In this document: piece after piece, positions 17,548 to 25,653 of the stretch | Layout: each line of letters begins with the position of its first letter | Position numbering within the stretch: the stretch's first letter is position 1 | NCBI RefSeq assembly: GCF_003259185.1 | Contig: NZ_QGMP01000001.1 | Location: 744,001 to 808,000 of the forward strand | Reading direction: 5' to 3' | DNA from: Isoalcanivorax indicus | GTDB taxonomy: Bacteria > Pseudomonadota > Gammaproteobacteria > Pseudomonadales > Alcanivoracaceae | DNA length: 64,000 bases | Position numbers and translations under genes: made by a program | The notes under the pieces: model-generated | What the model was told of the DNA's origin: nothing | Databases searched by the model: none | What the model saw: only the letters and a program-made list of their open reading frames with translations

Positions 17548-18549
17548 ATGGCAGAACTTACCGACTCCGGGGTATTGCTGCGCATGGCCTACAAGGGCAT
17601 GCAGTCCGCCGGTATAGATGCCGATGCGGTGCTACAGAAGGTCGGTCTGAATGCCTCGGTAATGGGCCAGCCAGACCTGCGCACCCCCCATGACGCCCAG
17701 GAATGGTTCTGGCAGGCCGCCGAAGAAGTCTCCGGTGACCCCCATGTCGGCCTGCACCTCGGCGACCACATCCCTATCTTCAAGGGCCAGGTGCTCGAAT
17801 ACCTGTTCCTCAGCAGCCCCACCTTTGGCGATGGCCTGAAGCGGGCCCTCAACTATCAGCGATTGCTCTCCGATGCCGCCCAGGGCGAGCTTGAGGAAGA
17901 CGAGGACACGGTGCTGCTCAAGCAGATGTTCTGGAGCCGTCGACTGCACCACTTCAATGAGTGCGGCATGGTCGGGGTCATCAAGTTCTTCCGCTTCGTC
18001 ACCGATGGCGCGTTCGAGCCCTTGCAGATCAGCTTCAAGCATTCCGCCCACGCAGACATGCAGGAATACCAGCGAGTGTTCGGCTGCCCGATCCTGTTCG
18101 ACCAGGCGCATACGGGGCTGCGTTTCGCCAAAGAGGTCATGACGTTGCCCTCGGCGCACCATGAGCCGGAGCTGCTGCGTCTGCATGAGCAGTTGGCGAT
18201 CGAGCAGGTGGCGCGGCTGGAGAAACAGGATCTGGTGGCGCAGGTCAATCGTCTGATCGCGGAGCTGCTGGAATCCGGGCATGCCAATCTGGAGGACGTG
18301 GCAGCGCGTCTGGGCATCAAGCCGCGGCAGCTGCGTACGCGCCTGGCGGATGCGGGGACCAACTTCAATCAACTGGTGGCGGATTACCGGTGCCGTCTGG
18401 CGAAGCGCCTGCTCGGCGGTACGGACGAGTCCATCGACGAGATTGTCTATCTGACCGGCTTTTCGGAGCCGAGTACCTTCTATCGTGCGTTCAAGCGTTG
18501 GGTGGGGATGACGCCCATCGAGTATCGCAAGGCCAAAAGCGACGAGTGA
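17548..18549 (+). CDS. AraC-family transcriptional regulator
   Basis: A 333-residue regulator with an N-terminal effector-sensing domain of the arabinose-binding-like type (about residues 20-205) and a C-terminal double helix-turn-helix (about 230-330; conserved ESIDEIVYLTGFSEPSTFYR and GMTPIEYR). This OruR/GbuR-like subgroup is abundant in Pseudomonas and Alcanivorax and often controls adjacent catabolic genes, but no neighbour is an obvious target. It follows desB by about 90 bp on the same strand and ends 35 bp before copy 2 of the inverted-repeat element. Confidence 0.87.
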   Translation: MAELTDSGVLLRMAYKGMQSAGIDADAVLQKVGLNASVMGQPDLRTPHDAQEWFWQAAEEVSGDPHVGLHLGDHIPIFKGQVLEYLFLSSPTFGDGLKRALNYQRLLSDAAQGELEEDEDTVLLKQMFWSRRLHHFNECGMVGVIKFFRFVTDGAFEPLQISFKHSAHADMQEYQRVFGCPILFDQAHTGLRFAKEVMTLPSAHHEPELLRLHEQLAIEQVARLEKQDLVAQVNRLIAELLESGHANLEDVAARLGIKPRQLRTRLADAGTNFNQLVADYRCRLAKRLLGGTDESIDEIVYLTGFSEPSTFYRAFKRWVGMTPIEYRKAKSDE

Positions 18550-18584
18550 TGATTGTCCGGGTAGGGGACTGCCTGGGTGGTAAT

Positions 18585-18705
18585 GGCCCTCGGGGGAGCG
18601 GGTAAAGGGTTTCAGGACACGCCGTGAACCCGTCCCTGGGGGCTTGCGTTCGGCATCCATGCCTCTCGACAGTCCTGAAACCCTTTACCCGCTCCCCCGA
18701 GGGCC
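18585..18705. repeat. Structured inverted-repeat element, copy 2
   Basis: Two perfect 34-bp arms (18585-18618 and 18672-18705, starting GGCCCTCGGGGGAGC) enclose a 53-nt core. The core shares about 40 of 46 aligned bases with copy 1 (11241-11353) and lies in the same orientation. The short core stem reads CCC (18629-18631) / GGG (18638-18640) here, against TAC/GTA in copy 1. A second stem, GGCAT-CC-ATGCC, follows. It sits between convergent genes, seven bases from the stop of the gene at 18713, and could end both transcripts. Confidence 0.87.
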
Positions 18706-18712
18706 GTCACGT

Positions 18713-20257
18713 TTAGTGCTTTTTCCGGCGGAACAGCAATACCATCCCGAATAACCCGAAGACAAAGCCGATGCTGCCTGTAGAGCGGTTCAGCGGGCCT
18801 GTGGGCGGCACAAAAGGTGCCTCTACGCGGGTGTAAGTGGCGCTGCGTACTGCGGACTCGGCGTCATCGAGTACGGCGATGGCGCGCACTTCCGTGGTGT
18901 CGGTGAGGGTGATGGTGTCGCCGGGCAGCAGTGACAGGCTGGTCTGGTCCGGGTTGCTGCCGTCCAGGGTGTAGAACAGGGTGCTGCCTTCAGGTCCGTT
19001 CAGGGTGATCACCAGCTGGGCGCTGGAGAACTCCTGGGAGGGTGGGTTGAAGGTGGGTGCCGGGACGGTGGCCACCAGGTTGACGTCATCCAGATACAGG
19101 GTGCGGGCGAAAGGACCGGGGACGTTGCCTTCGGGGCTGCTGCGGTCGCGCGCGCGCAGGCTCAGGCGGGCGGAGCCGATACCGGCGAGCGCGGCGGCTT
19201 CGCGGCTGTCGTTCGTGGTGAAGGTCAGCCATTGGCCGCTGTCGCCGTTGACGCTGAAGTCCTGCTCCAGATTCAGGGCGCTGTCGGCGGCGTCGGTGCA
19301 GGCGTTGTCGGTGAAAAACGCCAGATTGACACGCAGGTTGAGGTCGTCATCGGGGGTCAGGCTCATGGCGCGGACGCTGGGGCGCAGGGTGTCATCGCCG
19401 GTGACGGGGACGCACTGGTCCAGGCGACTGGCGCCGAAGTTGCCGGTCAGGCTTTCGAAGTAAAAGACATTATTGCCGCTTTGCGCAAAGCTGACAGCGC
19501 CCGCCGCAGCACGCAGACCCGCATCACGCTCGACATACCAGCCGCTGCCGGCGTTCAGGAAATCGCCGTCCACAACATCCAGATGCTCGAAGCTGCCGTT
19601 GCGAATCAGGTTGGCCTGACTCTCGCCCTGGGTGGCACGCACGTTGTCGAAAAAGACCCCGGCGTTCTGGCCACTGCGATCGCGTGCACGCAGGGAGATA
19701 CGCAGTACGCGTGCCTCTTCGGGCAGGTCGCTGGCGGCGAAGACCACCGGGGTGGTATCGACCCAGGTATTGGCGTCGATGCTGAGTTGCAGGTCGATGT
19801 CTTCGTTGGAACGCGCAAAGCTGAGGCGATTGCTGTTGGCGTCTGCTTGCAGGTTTTCCTCGCAGGCGACCATGTCCGGATAGAAGTTCGGATTCAGGCG
19901 GCTGCGGACGTCGCTGCTTGAGACGCTGGTGCGTACGGCATAACGCAAACTCAGGGACTGGTCCGGATCGATGGGCAGACACTGCTCCAGTTTGTTGCTG
20001 CCGAAGCCATCGTCGAGCGTGTTAAAGCCGAAAGCGCTGTCGCCCTGGGCGCCAAAGCCGGCGCCGGTGCGAATCAGGCCACCGGTGGGGGTCAGCAGGG
20101 TCCAGGAGGGCAGGAAGCCGATGCCGCCGTCAGTGGCGTAATCGATGTCACCGATACCGCGTTGGTCGAGATCGGAAAAGTCACCGTTGTCGAGGGCCTG
20201 AGCCGTCCAGGGCAACAGCAGGGCGGCCACGGCCGCCATCGTGATGGATGCTTTCAT
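18713..20257 (-). CDS. Secreted surface protein with CHB_HEX_C-like domain and C-terminal sorting-like tail
   Basis: A 514-residue exported protein. It has a signal peptide ending near AQA, two related beta-rich domains (about residues 23-210 and 215-395, both with an EQC/DQC motif and an RDRS segment near their ends), then a chitobiase/hexosaminidase C-terminal-like Ig domain (LFYTLDGSNPDQTS), and finally a hydrophobic segment followed by RRKKH. The tail (GSIGFVFGLFGMVLLF plus basic end) resembles CTERM-type sorting signals, though not a canonical one. No catalytic residues are recognised; adhesion or polysaccharide binding is a guess. GAGGAG precedes the ATG. It lies ten bases downstream of the porin gene on the same strand and may be cotranscribed with it. 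Confidence 0.75.
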   Translation of the reverse strand: MKASITMAAVAALLLPWTAQALDNGDFSDLDQRGIGDIDYATDGGIGFLPSWTLLTPTGGLIRTGAGFGAQGDSAFGFNTLDDGFGSNKLEQCLPIDPDQSLSLRYAVRTSVSSSDVRSRLNPNFYPDMVACEENLQADANSNRLSFARSNEDIDLQLSIDANTWVDTTPVVFAASDLPEEARVLRISLRARDRSGQNAGVFFDNVRATQGESQANLIRNGSFEHLDVVDGDFLNAGSGWYVERDAGLRAAAGAVSFAQSGNNVFYFESLTGNFGASRLDQCVPVTGDDTLRPSVRAMSLTPDDDLNLRVNLAFFTDNACTDAADSALNLEQDFSVNGDSGQWLTFTTNDSREAAALAGIGSARLSLRARDRSSPEGNVPGPFARTLYLDDVNLVATVPAPTFNPPSQEFSSAQLVITLNGPEGSTLFYTLDGSNPDQTSLSLLPGDTITLTDTTEVRAIAVLDDAESAVRSATYTRVEAPFVPPTGPLNRSTGSIGFVFGLFGMVLLFRRKKH

Positions 20258-20267
20258 GGTCGTCTCC

Positions 20268-21701
20268 TCAGAATTCGTATTGCAGTCGGGCGGCGATGAC
20301 TCGGCCGGTGGTGTCGGTGCCGTCGCGTTCGGCGTCGAACTGCATCAGGTTCAGTTTCACGATCAGGTCGGGATTCATGTACCAGTTCAGGCCCAGGGTG
20401 TAGTGGTCCATTTTCTGGCCACGGCCAACGCGTGAGTGTTCTTCGGAGTCGATGGTGGAATAACGCGCGGCTACTTCGAAGGCGCCCCAGGTGCCGTTGG
20501 CGGGATCGAAGTTGCGTTGCGGGGTCACGCGGCCGAAATCACCGCTGCTTGGTCGGTAGTTGCGGTGCTCGCCGGTCAGGAAGTGGCTGGCCTGCACATA
20601 GAAACCATCCAGCGTGAGGGCGTTGGACGGATTGGCGTCGGTGCCGTGGGCGATCAGCTTGGCGGTTTCATCCAGGTTCAGGTCAACCCGGTTGTATTCG
20701 GCTTGCAGGGAGAAAGAGCCAATACCCCAGGCTGCTTCCAGGCCAAAGCGGTTGAAGTCTTCAACGGCTTCGATGTCGTCACGGCCGACCAGGCGCAGGT
20801 CAATGGCACGTGCACCTTCGCGGGTCCGCAAACGCACCGGCACCCAGGCATCGGTTTCCTTGTTGAAGGCGTTCTGCCGATGGCTGGCGCTGCCGCCGAA
20901 GTGCAGGAAGTTGCCACCGTCGGCCCAGGGCGCGATGGAGAGACGACCCGACAGGGCATAGCCTTCTTCCACGGTGCGATCAATGCTCACGCCCTGGCCG
21001 CCGAACAGACCGATGGCGCCGAACCAGTTGGGGCGCAGGGTTTCATACATGACGCCCATTTCCCGGTCCGGGCGGAGCGCATCTACGGACGCAGACCGTT
21101 CCATGAATGTAATGCGACGCGAGCTGGTGTTGCTCTCCATGGAGTAGGGCTCCTTGAAGTGCCCCACGGCCAGTCGGCCGGTCGGCATCAGATACGCGAC
21201 ATAGGCATTGGCAAAGCCGACTTCCTCATCGCGGAAGTCCACTTCCATCTGCCATTCCCAGTTACTGTACATGTAACCCAGTACACCGAGGCGGGCGCGC
21301 CGAATCACGCTGCCGTAGGCGGGCGGTTCATGGGACTGGCGGGCGACGAAGGCAATGTCGTCATCGAAGGAACCGCGCTCGGCATCGAACTGCACGCGAC
21401 CGCGCACACGGAAGCGATGCTGTCCATCGGCGCTGTCCACGGTAAAGCGACGCACCGCCACGGCGGGTTCATCGTCCTTCACCGGTTCAGTCGGTTCATA
21501 TTTCATGCCGCTGCGTTGCACGGCGGGCGCAGCAGGACGAGAAGGCTGACGCAAGGTGTCGGCTTCTTCCTGGGTCAGGATGCCTTTTTCCAGCAGGGTA
21601 TCGATCAGATCGGGGGCATCGGCTGTCGCAACAAGCGGCAGGGTCAGCCCGACAGCCAGCGCCAGAGACGCGGCCCGGAAGCGGTTGGTTTTCACAGTCA
21701 T
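20268..21701 (-). CDS. OprO/OprP-family phosphate-selective-type porin
   Basis: A 477-residue outer-membrane porin. The start at 21701 (MTVKTNRFRAASLALAVGLTL) gives a normal signal peptide. A short helical EKGILTQEEADTL segment follows, typical of the periplasmic coiled coil of these porins, and the chain ends in ARLQYEF, a correct terminal beta-strand. The body matches Porin_O_P (RRARLGVLGYMYSNWEWQ). Members take up phosphate, pyrophosphate or other anions. Pho-box-like repeats sit upstream at 21851-21890, and an ABC transporter with its own Pho box is nearby. It is a paralogue of the porin at 32344. Ion specificity cannot be read from sequence. Confidence 0.86.
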   Translation of the reverse strand: MTVKTNRFRAASLALAVGLTLPLVATADAPDLIDTLLEKGILTQEEADTLRQPSRPAAPAVQRSGMKYEPTEPVKDDEPAVAVRRFTVDSADGQHRFRVRGRVQFDAERGSFDDDIAFVARQSHEPPAYGSVIRRARLGVLGYMYSNWEWQMEVDFRDEEVGFANAYVAYLMPTGRLAVGHFKEPYSMESNTSSRRITFMERSASVDALRPDREMGVMYETLRPNWFGAIGLFGGQGVSIDRTVEEGYALSGRLSIAPWADGGNFLHFGGSASHRQNAFNKETDAWVPVRLRTREGARAIDLRLVGRDDIEAVEDFNRFGLEAAWGIGSFSLQAEYNRVDLNLDETAKLIAHGTDANPSNALTLDGFYVQASHFLTGEHRNYRPSSGDFGRVTPQRNFDPANGTWGAFEVAARYSTIDSEEHSRVGRGQKMDHYTLGLNWYMNPDLIVKLNLMQFDAERDGTDTTGRVIAARLQYEF

Positions 21702-21850
21702 ATCCTGTATCGCAATGGCGGCTACGAACTCCGTCGCTCCCGAGGCGGACTGTTGGCAAGCTGTTTCGCTCTGACAGACGGCCGGGTTCCATCCTTGAAA
21801 CACGCGTTGAAAGAATGGCTTTCAAGCCGCATTCATTGTTTCGTCATGAA

Positions 21851-21890
21851 ATGACACCGGGGTTCTTGTTTTATGACGGTTTCATGAAGA
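21851..21890 (-). promoter_or_regulatory. Pho-box-like phased half-sites upstream of the OprO/P porin
   Basis: On the minus strand, TCTTCAT (21884-21890), CCGTCAT (21873-21879) and GTGTCAT (21851-21857) fall on an 11-bp grid (offsets 0, 11 and 33), like PhoB half-sites (CTGTCAT with 4-bp AT-rich spacers). Two half-sites match 6/7 and one 4/7. They lie about 150-190 bp before the porin start. Confidence 0.5.
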
Positions 21891-21988
21891 TTTCCCGGTT
21901 CGCGTGAAAATTGGTTGAAGTGCAGGGAACAGAGTGAGTAGGCTCGCTTTCCAACGTATAAGAACGATTTGTCTGCACGTATTTCTTT

Positions 21989-22963
21989 ATGAAAACCTTT
22001 CTTCGTCGCCCTTCACAGGCTGCCTTTGTCGAGGATGCCCTGACGATCTACAGCGCGGGTCCGGGTGCGCTGGCACGTCATCTTGTGGCGGATTTCCGCT
22101 CGGCGGCGGGGTGTCAGGTCAACCTGTTGCAGGACACCACAGGTCGTTTGCTGGCGCGACTGGAAGCAGAAGCGGCTTCACCCGTGGCGGACGTGGTGAT
22201 GCTGGCCTCCTGGGACGCAGCTCGCGAAATGGAGCAGGCAGGGCAATTGCAGCCGGTGGCGCTGCCCGACCCCATAGTATTGCCAACCCGTTATCGCACG
22301 AGTTGCCTGCTGGCTCAGGGGGTCTCGGTACTGGGGATGGCCTGGCGGCAGGCGAGCGGGCGCCCGCCGCCCCCGGACTGGCAGGCGCTGGCCGCCGCGG
22401 AGTTCAAAGGTCGCCTGTGCATGCCTGATCCGGCGTTGTCCGGGGCCACGCTGGACTTGCTGCTGGGGCTGGAGCGTGCCTGGGGAGAAGGGCTCTGGGC
22501 GCTGTTGGCGCAGTTGCGGGATGGCGGCCTGGTGGTGCCGGGGGCGAACAGTCAGGCGTTGTTGCCGGTGATACGTGGCGAGCGTGATCTGGTGTTCGGC
22601 TGTGTGGACTATCTGGCCAGTTCGATGCAGGCCCGTGAAGCAGGATTGCGCTTTATCCTGCCGCAAAGCGGTACCGTGTCGGCGGCTCGGCCGATGATGG
22701 TGTTGCGAGGTGCCCGCCACGCCGATCTGGCGTGGTCGTTCATTGCCCATGTGTTGTCGGCGGAGGGCCAGCAGCGTGTCCAGGCTGCGGGCCTGACGCC
22801 TGTTATCGGTCAGGATCAGGCCTCCCCGTTGGCGCCAGCACTGCTGTCGTTGCCCGCCAGTCCGGACAGTGCCCGGCTTGCCCTGCTGACTCGGTTTGCT
22901 GATCTGTTCGGGGGCGAGTTTGCCGGTGTGGATCGCCGTGCCGTGCCACTGGGTTGGGCCTGA
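21989..22963 (+). CDS. ABC-type solute-binding protein lacking a recognisable signal peptide
   Basis: A 324-residue homologue of iron/phosphonate-type periplasmic binding proteins (TIYSAGPGALARHLVADF, then DVVMLASWDAA). It is clearly related to the lipoprotein binding protein at 24649-25653, which shares IYSAGP and the GANSQALL/AANSQALT segment. The N-terminus is MKTFLRRPSQAAFVEDAL followed directly by the mature domain, so the hydrophobic core of a signal peptide is missing. No better upstream start is seen. It may be cytosolic, or the signal may have been lost by deletion. It is transcribed toward the permease gene, on the opposite strand. Confidence 0.72.
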   Translation: MKTFLRRPSQAAFVEDALTIYSAGPGALARHLVADFRSAAGCQVNLLQDTTGRLLARLEAEAASPVADVVMLASWDAAREMEQAGQLQPVALPDPIVLPTRYRTSCLLAQGVSVLGMAWRQASGRPPPPDWQALAAAEFKGRLCMPDPALSGATLDLLLGLERAWGEGLWALLAQLRDGGLVVPGANSQALLPVIRGERDLVFGCVDYLASSMQAREAGLRFILPQSGTVSAARPMMVLRGARHADLAWSFIAHVLSAEGQQRVQAAGLTPVIGQDQASPLAPALLSLPASPDSARLALLTRFADLFGGEFAGVDRRAVPLGWA

Positions 22964-22993
22964 GGAGGCGTGCCCCGTGCGCCCCGGGCGGGC

Positions 22994-24652
22994 TCAGTGG
23001 TGGCGTCGTCGCTGCACCACGGCCATGACCGCCATGCTCAGCATGATGGTCAGCGTCGCCATGGCCATGGCCAGCCCGATATCGCCCTGCTCGAACTGAT
23101 TGAAGATAAAGGTGGCCGACGTATCCACGCCCGGTGGCAACAGCAGGATAGAGGCGACCAGTTCGCGCATGCAGACGATAAAGGTCGTCAGCCAGGCGGC
23201 GAGCAGTGCCGGTTTCAGTTGTGGTAGCACGATGCGGACGAAGATGGTCCATCGTGACGCCCCCATCAGCGCCGCAGCGCGCTCAAGATTGCTGCCGATA
23301 CCGGCGAGTTGCGCATTGGCGTAATTCAGCGCGTCGGTAATGTAGATCGCGACGTAAGCGAGCAGCAGCATCCACACGGTGTTGTACACGTTCACCGGAA
23401 TCCAGGGGGCGTTCCAGGCCAGAATCAACGCCACCGCCATCACGATCTTCGGAATGACCCTTGGCAGCATGGCCAGGCCATCCATCACCTGTCGTGCGCG
23501 GCCTTCGCTGCGTGCGCTGACATAGGCGATGTAGCCCCCCACGGCGACGCACACGGAGGCCGCCGCAATGCTCAGCCAGAGACTGGTGAGCAGGGCAGAC
23601 AGGCCGCGGCTGCCGGGCGCCAGCAGGTTGCCATAGTGGCTCAGCGTCAGGCTGGGCAGGCCGTCTTGCCAGCGGTCTGCGATGCTGGTCAGCAGCATGG
23701 CCGCATAGGGCAGCCCTGTGCTGAGCAGGAACAGGCCGCCGAACCAGCCCCAGGCGAGCCATTGCCCCTGACGCGCCAGAGGACGCAGGGGGTGCTGACC
23801 GGGGCGGCTGCCACCGGCGGAGAACAGCGCGGCGATCCAGCGCCCGCCATAAAGCGCTGCCAGGGCAAACAGGCAGAGCAGGCTCGACAGTGACGTTGCT
23901 AACGCCAGATCCACCGGCCAACTGGTCACCAGATAAAAGATTTCAGCGGGCAACAGTGGCAGGTTGGCGCGTGTGCCGAGCACCGCAGGGACACCGAAAT
24001 TGGACAGCGACTCCAGAAATACCAGCAGACCGGAGTTGATGACCGCAGGCAGCAACAACGGCAGCATGATTCGCACCGCCACACGAGTGCGGCTGGCGCC
24101 GAGTTGCAGGGCGGCATCTTCAAGACGACGTGGCAAACCGGACAGGGTGGCTTCCACGGCCAGGGCGACGTAGCCAAACGACGACAATGCCATTACCAGT
24201 GTGACGCCCCAGAACGAGAAGAACGCGGCACGCAACGCTTCCGGCATGGTGCCCAGCAGACTGTCGGCGAAGCCACCGTCTTGCATGACCAGTATGTAGC
24301 TCAACGCCGCGATATACGGCGGCGTCATGATCGGCATCAGCAAGGACAGACGTGCCCAACCCTTGCCTGCCATGTGGGTGCGCGCCAGCAGATAACCGCA
24401 GGGAATGCCGAACACCCAGCTCGCCAGTGTGACGGCGCCCGCCCAACTGAGTGAATTCCATAACAGGGTACCGATTTCCGGAGTGTCACCGATGGCGCGG
24501 TAGGCGGACAGGAAGCCGTCGAGGCTGCCGCCCAGCAACTCGGGGAACAGGCTCTGCAGGAACAGCAGCAGCAGCGGATAACCAGCCGTGATGCCGAGAA
24601 ACAACATGCACAGCATCACCGGCCAGGGCAGAAGGCGCGCAGCACGGATCAT
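22994..24652 (-). CDS. Fused two-domain ABC transporter permease (FbpB/ThiP-like)
   Basis: A 552-residue inner-membrane protein with about twelve hydrophobic segments and two EAA-type loops that contact the ATPase: LEDAALQLGASRTRVAVRIM (about residues 180-200) and LERAAALMGASRWTIFVRIV (about 450-470). It is therefore a fusion of two permease halves, as in FbpB-, ThiP- and AEP-type importers. The ATG overlaps the stop of the binding-protein gene (ATGA). It is the last gene of a three-gene operon behind a Pho-box-like site. The substrate is unknown; the site favours a phosphorus compound such as a phosphonate, but iron is possible. Confidence 0.88.
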   Translation of the reverse strand: MIRAARLLPWPVMLCMLFLGITAGYPLLLLFLQSLFPELLGGSLDGFLSAYRAIGDTPEIGTLLWNSLSWAGAVTLASWVFGIPCGYLLARTHMAGKGWARLSLLMPIMTPPYIAALSYILVMQDGGFADSLLGTMPEALRAAFFSFWGVTLVMALSSFGYVALAVEATLSGLPRRLEDAALQLGASRTRVAVRIMLPLLLPAVINSGLLVFLESLSNFGVPAVLGTRANLPLLPAEIFYLVTSWPVDLALATSLSSLLCLFALAALYGGRWIAALFSAGGSRPGQHPLRPLARQGQWLAWGWFGGLFLLSTGLPYAAMLLTSIADRWQDGLPSLTLSHYGNLLAPGSRGLSALLTSLWLSIAAASVCVAVGGYIAYVSARSEGRARQVMDGLAMLPRVIPKIVMAVALILAWNAPWIPVNVYNTVWMLLLAYVAIYITDALNYANAQLAGIGSNLERAAALMGASRWTIFVRIVLPQLKPALLAAWLTTFIVCMRELVASILLLPPGVDTSATFIFNQFEQGDIGLAMAMATLTIMLSMAVMAVVQRRRHH

Positions 24653-25653
24653 TGTCGGGCCGCCATGGGGGCGATCTGTGCACGCTCGATCTGATACTGG
24701 AAGCGTCGCAGGATGGTGCCCTGCTGGGCCAGTGCCGCGGTCACATCACCGCGCAGGATCTGTGGTGGTGCCGGGGTGGCCTGCCGCGCCGCGCTCGGCG
24801 CAATATCGGTTCTGGCAGGCAACAGATGTGCATCGGCAATGTGCTGCTGTGCGCTGGCGCTGAACAGATGCGCCACAAACAGACGAGCACTGTCCTGCCG
24901 AGGGCTGCTGGCCAGAATCCCCACCGGGCGTGTCATCAGTGGCACGCCGCCAGCGGGATAATGCATCACCAGCGGCGCGCCCTGATCAATCTGCCGGAAT
25001 ACCAGATAATCCACCGCGCCAAGCACGGCCTGGTAGTTGCCGATCATCAACGAGGTCAGGGCCTGGCTGTTGGCGGCCGGAAACTCCATTCCGGCAGCGC
25101 GGGCGCGGGTGAAATCCAGCCAGGCGCTATCGGCATCCGCCAGCACACGACTGACCACAAAGTCCCCGGCGGTGCCGGAGCGCGAGGGCGAGGGCATGGC
25201 GATGCGCCCGGGGAACGCTCCGCTGAACAACAAGGGCCAGTCCGGTGCCATATCCGCATGGGTGCTTGCCAGGGCAACGCCCACCAGCGCGGCGCTTGTC
25301 GCCAGATAATAACGTTGTGGATCGTGCCAGTCGGCAGAGGTGTCGGGGAGCGGCAGGTCGTCAAGGGCCATGAGTCGGTCGGCGCTGCGCAATGCTTCGG
25401 CGGCGACATCGCTGGCGAAGATGACGATATCGGCTTGCGGCCGGAAGCGCTCTGCTTCCAGTTTCGCCATCAGTTGTCCGGTGGTGGCGACAAAAAGACG
25501 TACCGGGATGCCGTGCTCGGCGCTGAAATCCGCACTGATCTGTTCAATCAGCGGGCGTGGCCCCGCAGAATAGATCACCAGCGCGGCATCATCCTGACGC
25601 CCGCAACCGCCCAGCAGCAACACGATGCCCAGTACACAGACACGAACGTTCAT
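24649..25653 (-). CDS. ABC transporter substrate-binding lipoprotein
   Basis: A 334-residue extracytoplasmic binding protein of the iron/2-aminoethylphosphonate type. The signal MNVRVCVLGIVLLLGGC gives a lipobox at Cys17, so it should be anchored to a membrane as a lipoprotein. The mature part starts with the ALVIYSAGPRPLIEQ segment shared with its signal-less paralogue at 21989. It overlaps the ATPase gene upstream and the permease gene downstream by four bases each, so all three parts of one importer are translationally coupled. The ligand cannot be read directly. The upstream Pho-box-like sequence suggests a phosphorus-containing ligand. Confidence 0.85.
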   Translation of the reverse strand: MNVRVCVLGIVLLLGGCGRQDDAALVIYSAGPRPLIEQISADFSAEHGIPVRLFVATTGQLMAKLEAERFRPQADIVIFASDVAAEALRSADRLMALDDLPLPDTSADWHDPQRYYLATSAALVGVALASTHADMAPDWPLLFSGAFPGRIAMPSPSRSGTAGDFVVSRVLADADSAWLDFTRARAAGMEFPAANSQALTSLMIGNYQAVLGAVDYLVFRQIDQGAPLVMHYPAGGVPLMTRPVGILASSPRQDSARLFVAHLFSASAQQHIADAHLLPARTDIAPSAARQATPAPPQILRGDVTAALAQQGTILRRFQYQIERAQIAPMAARQ

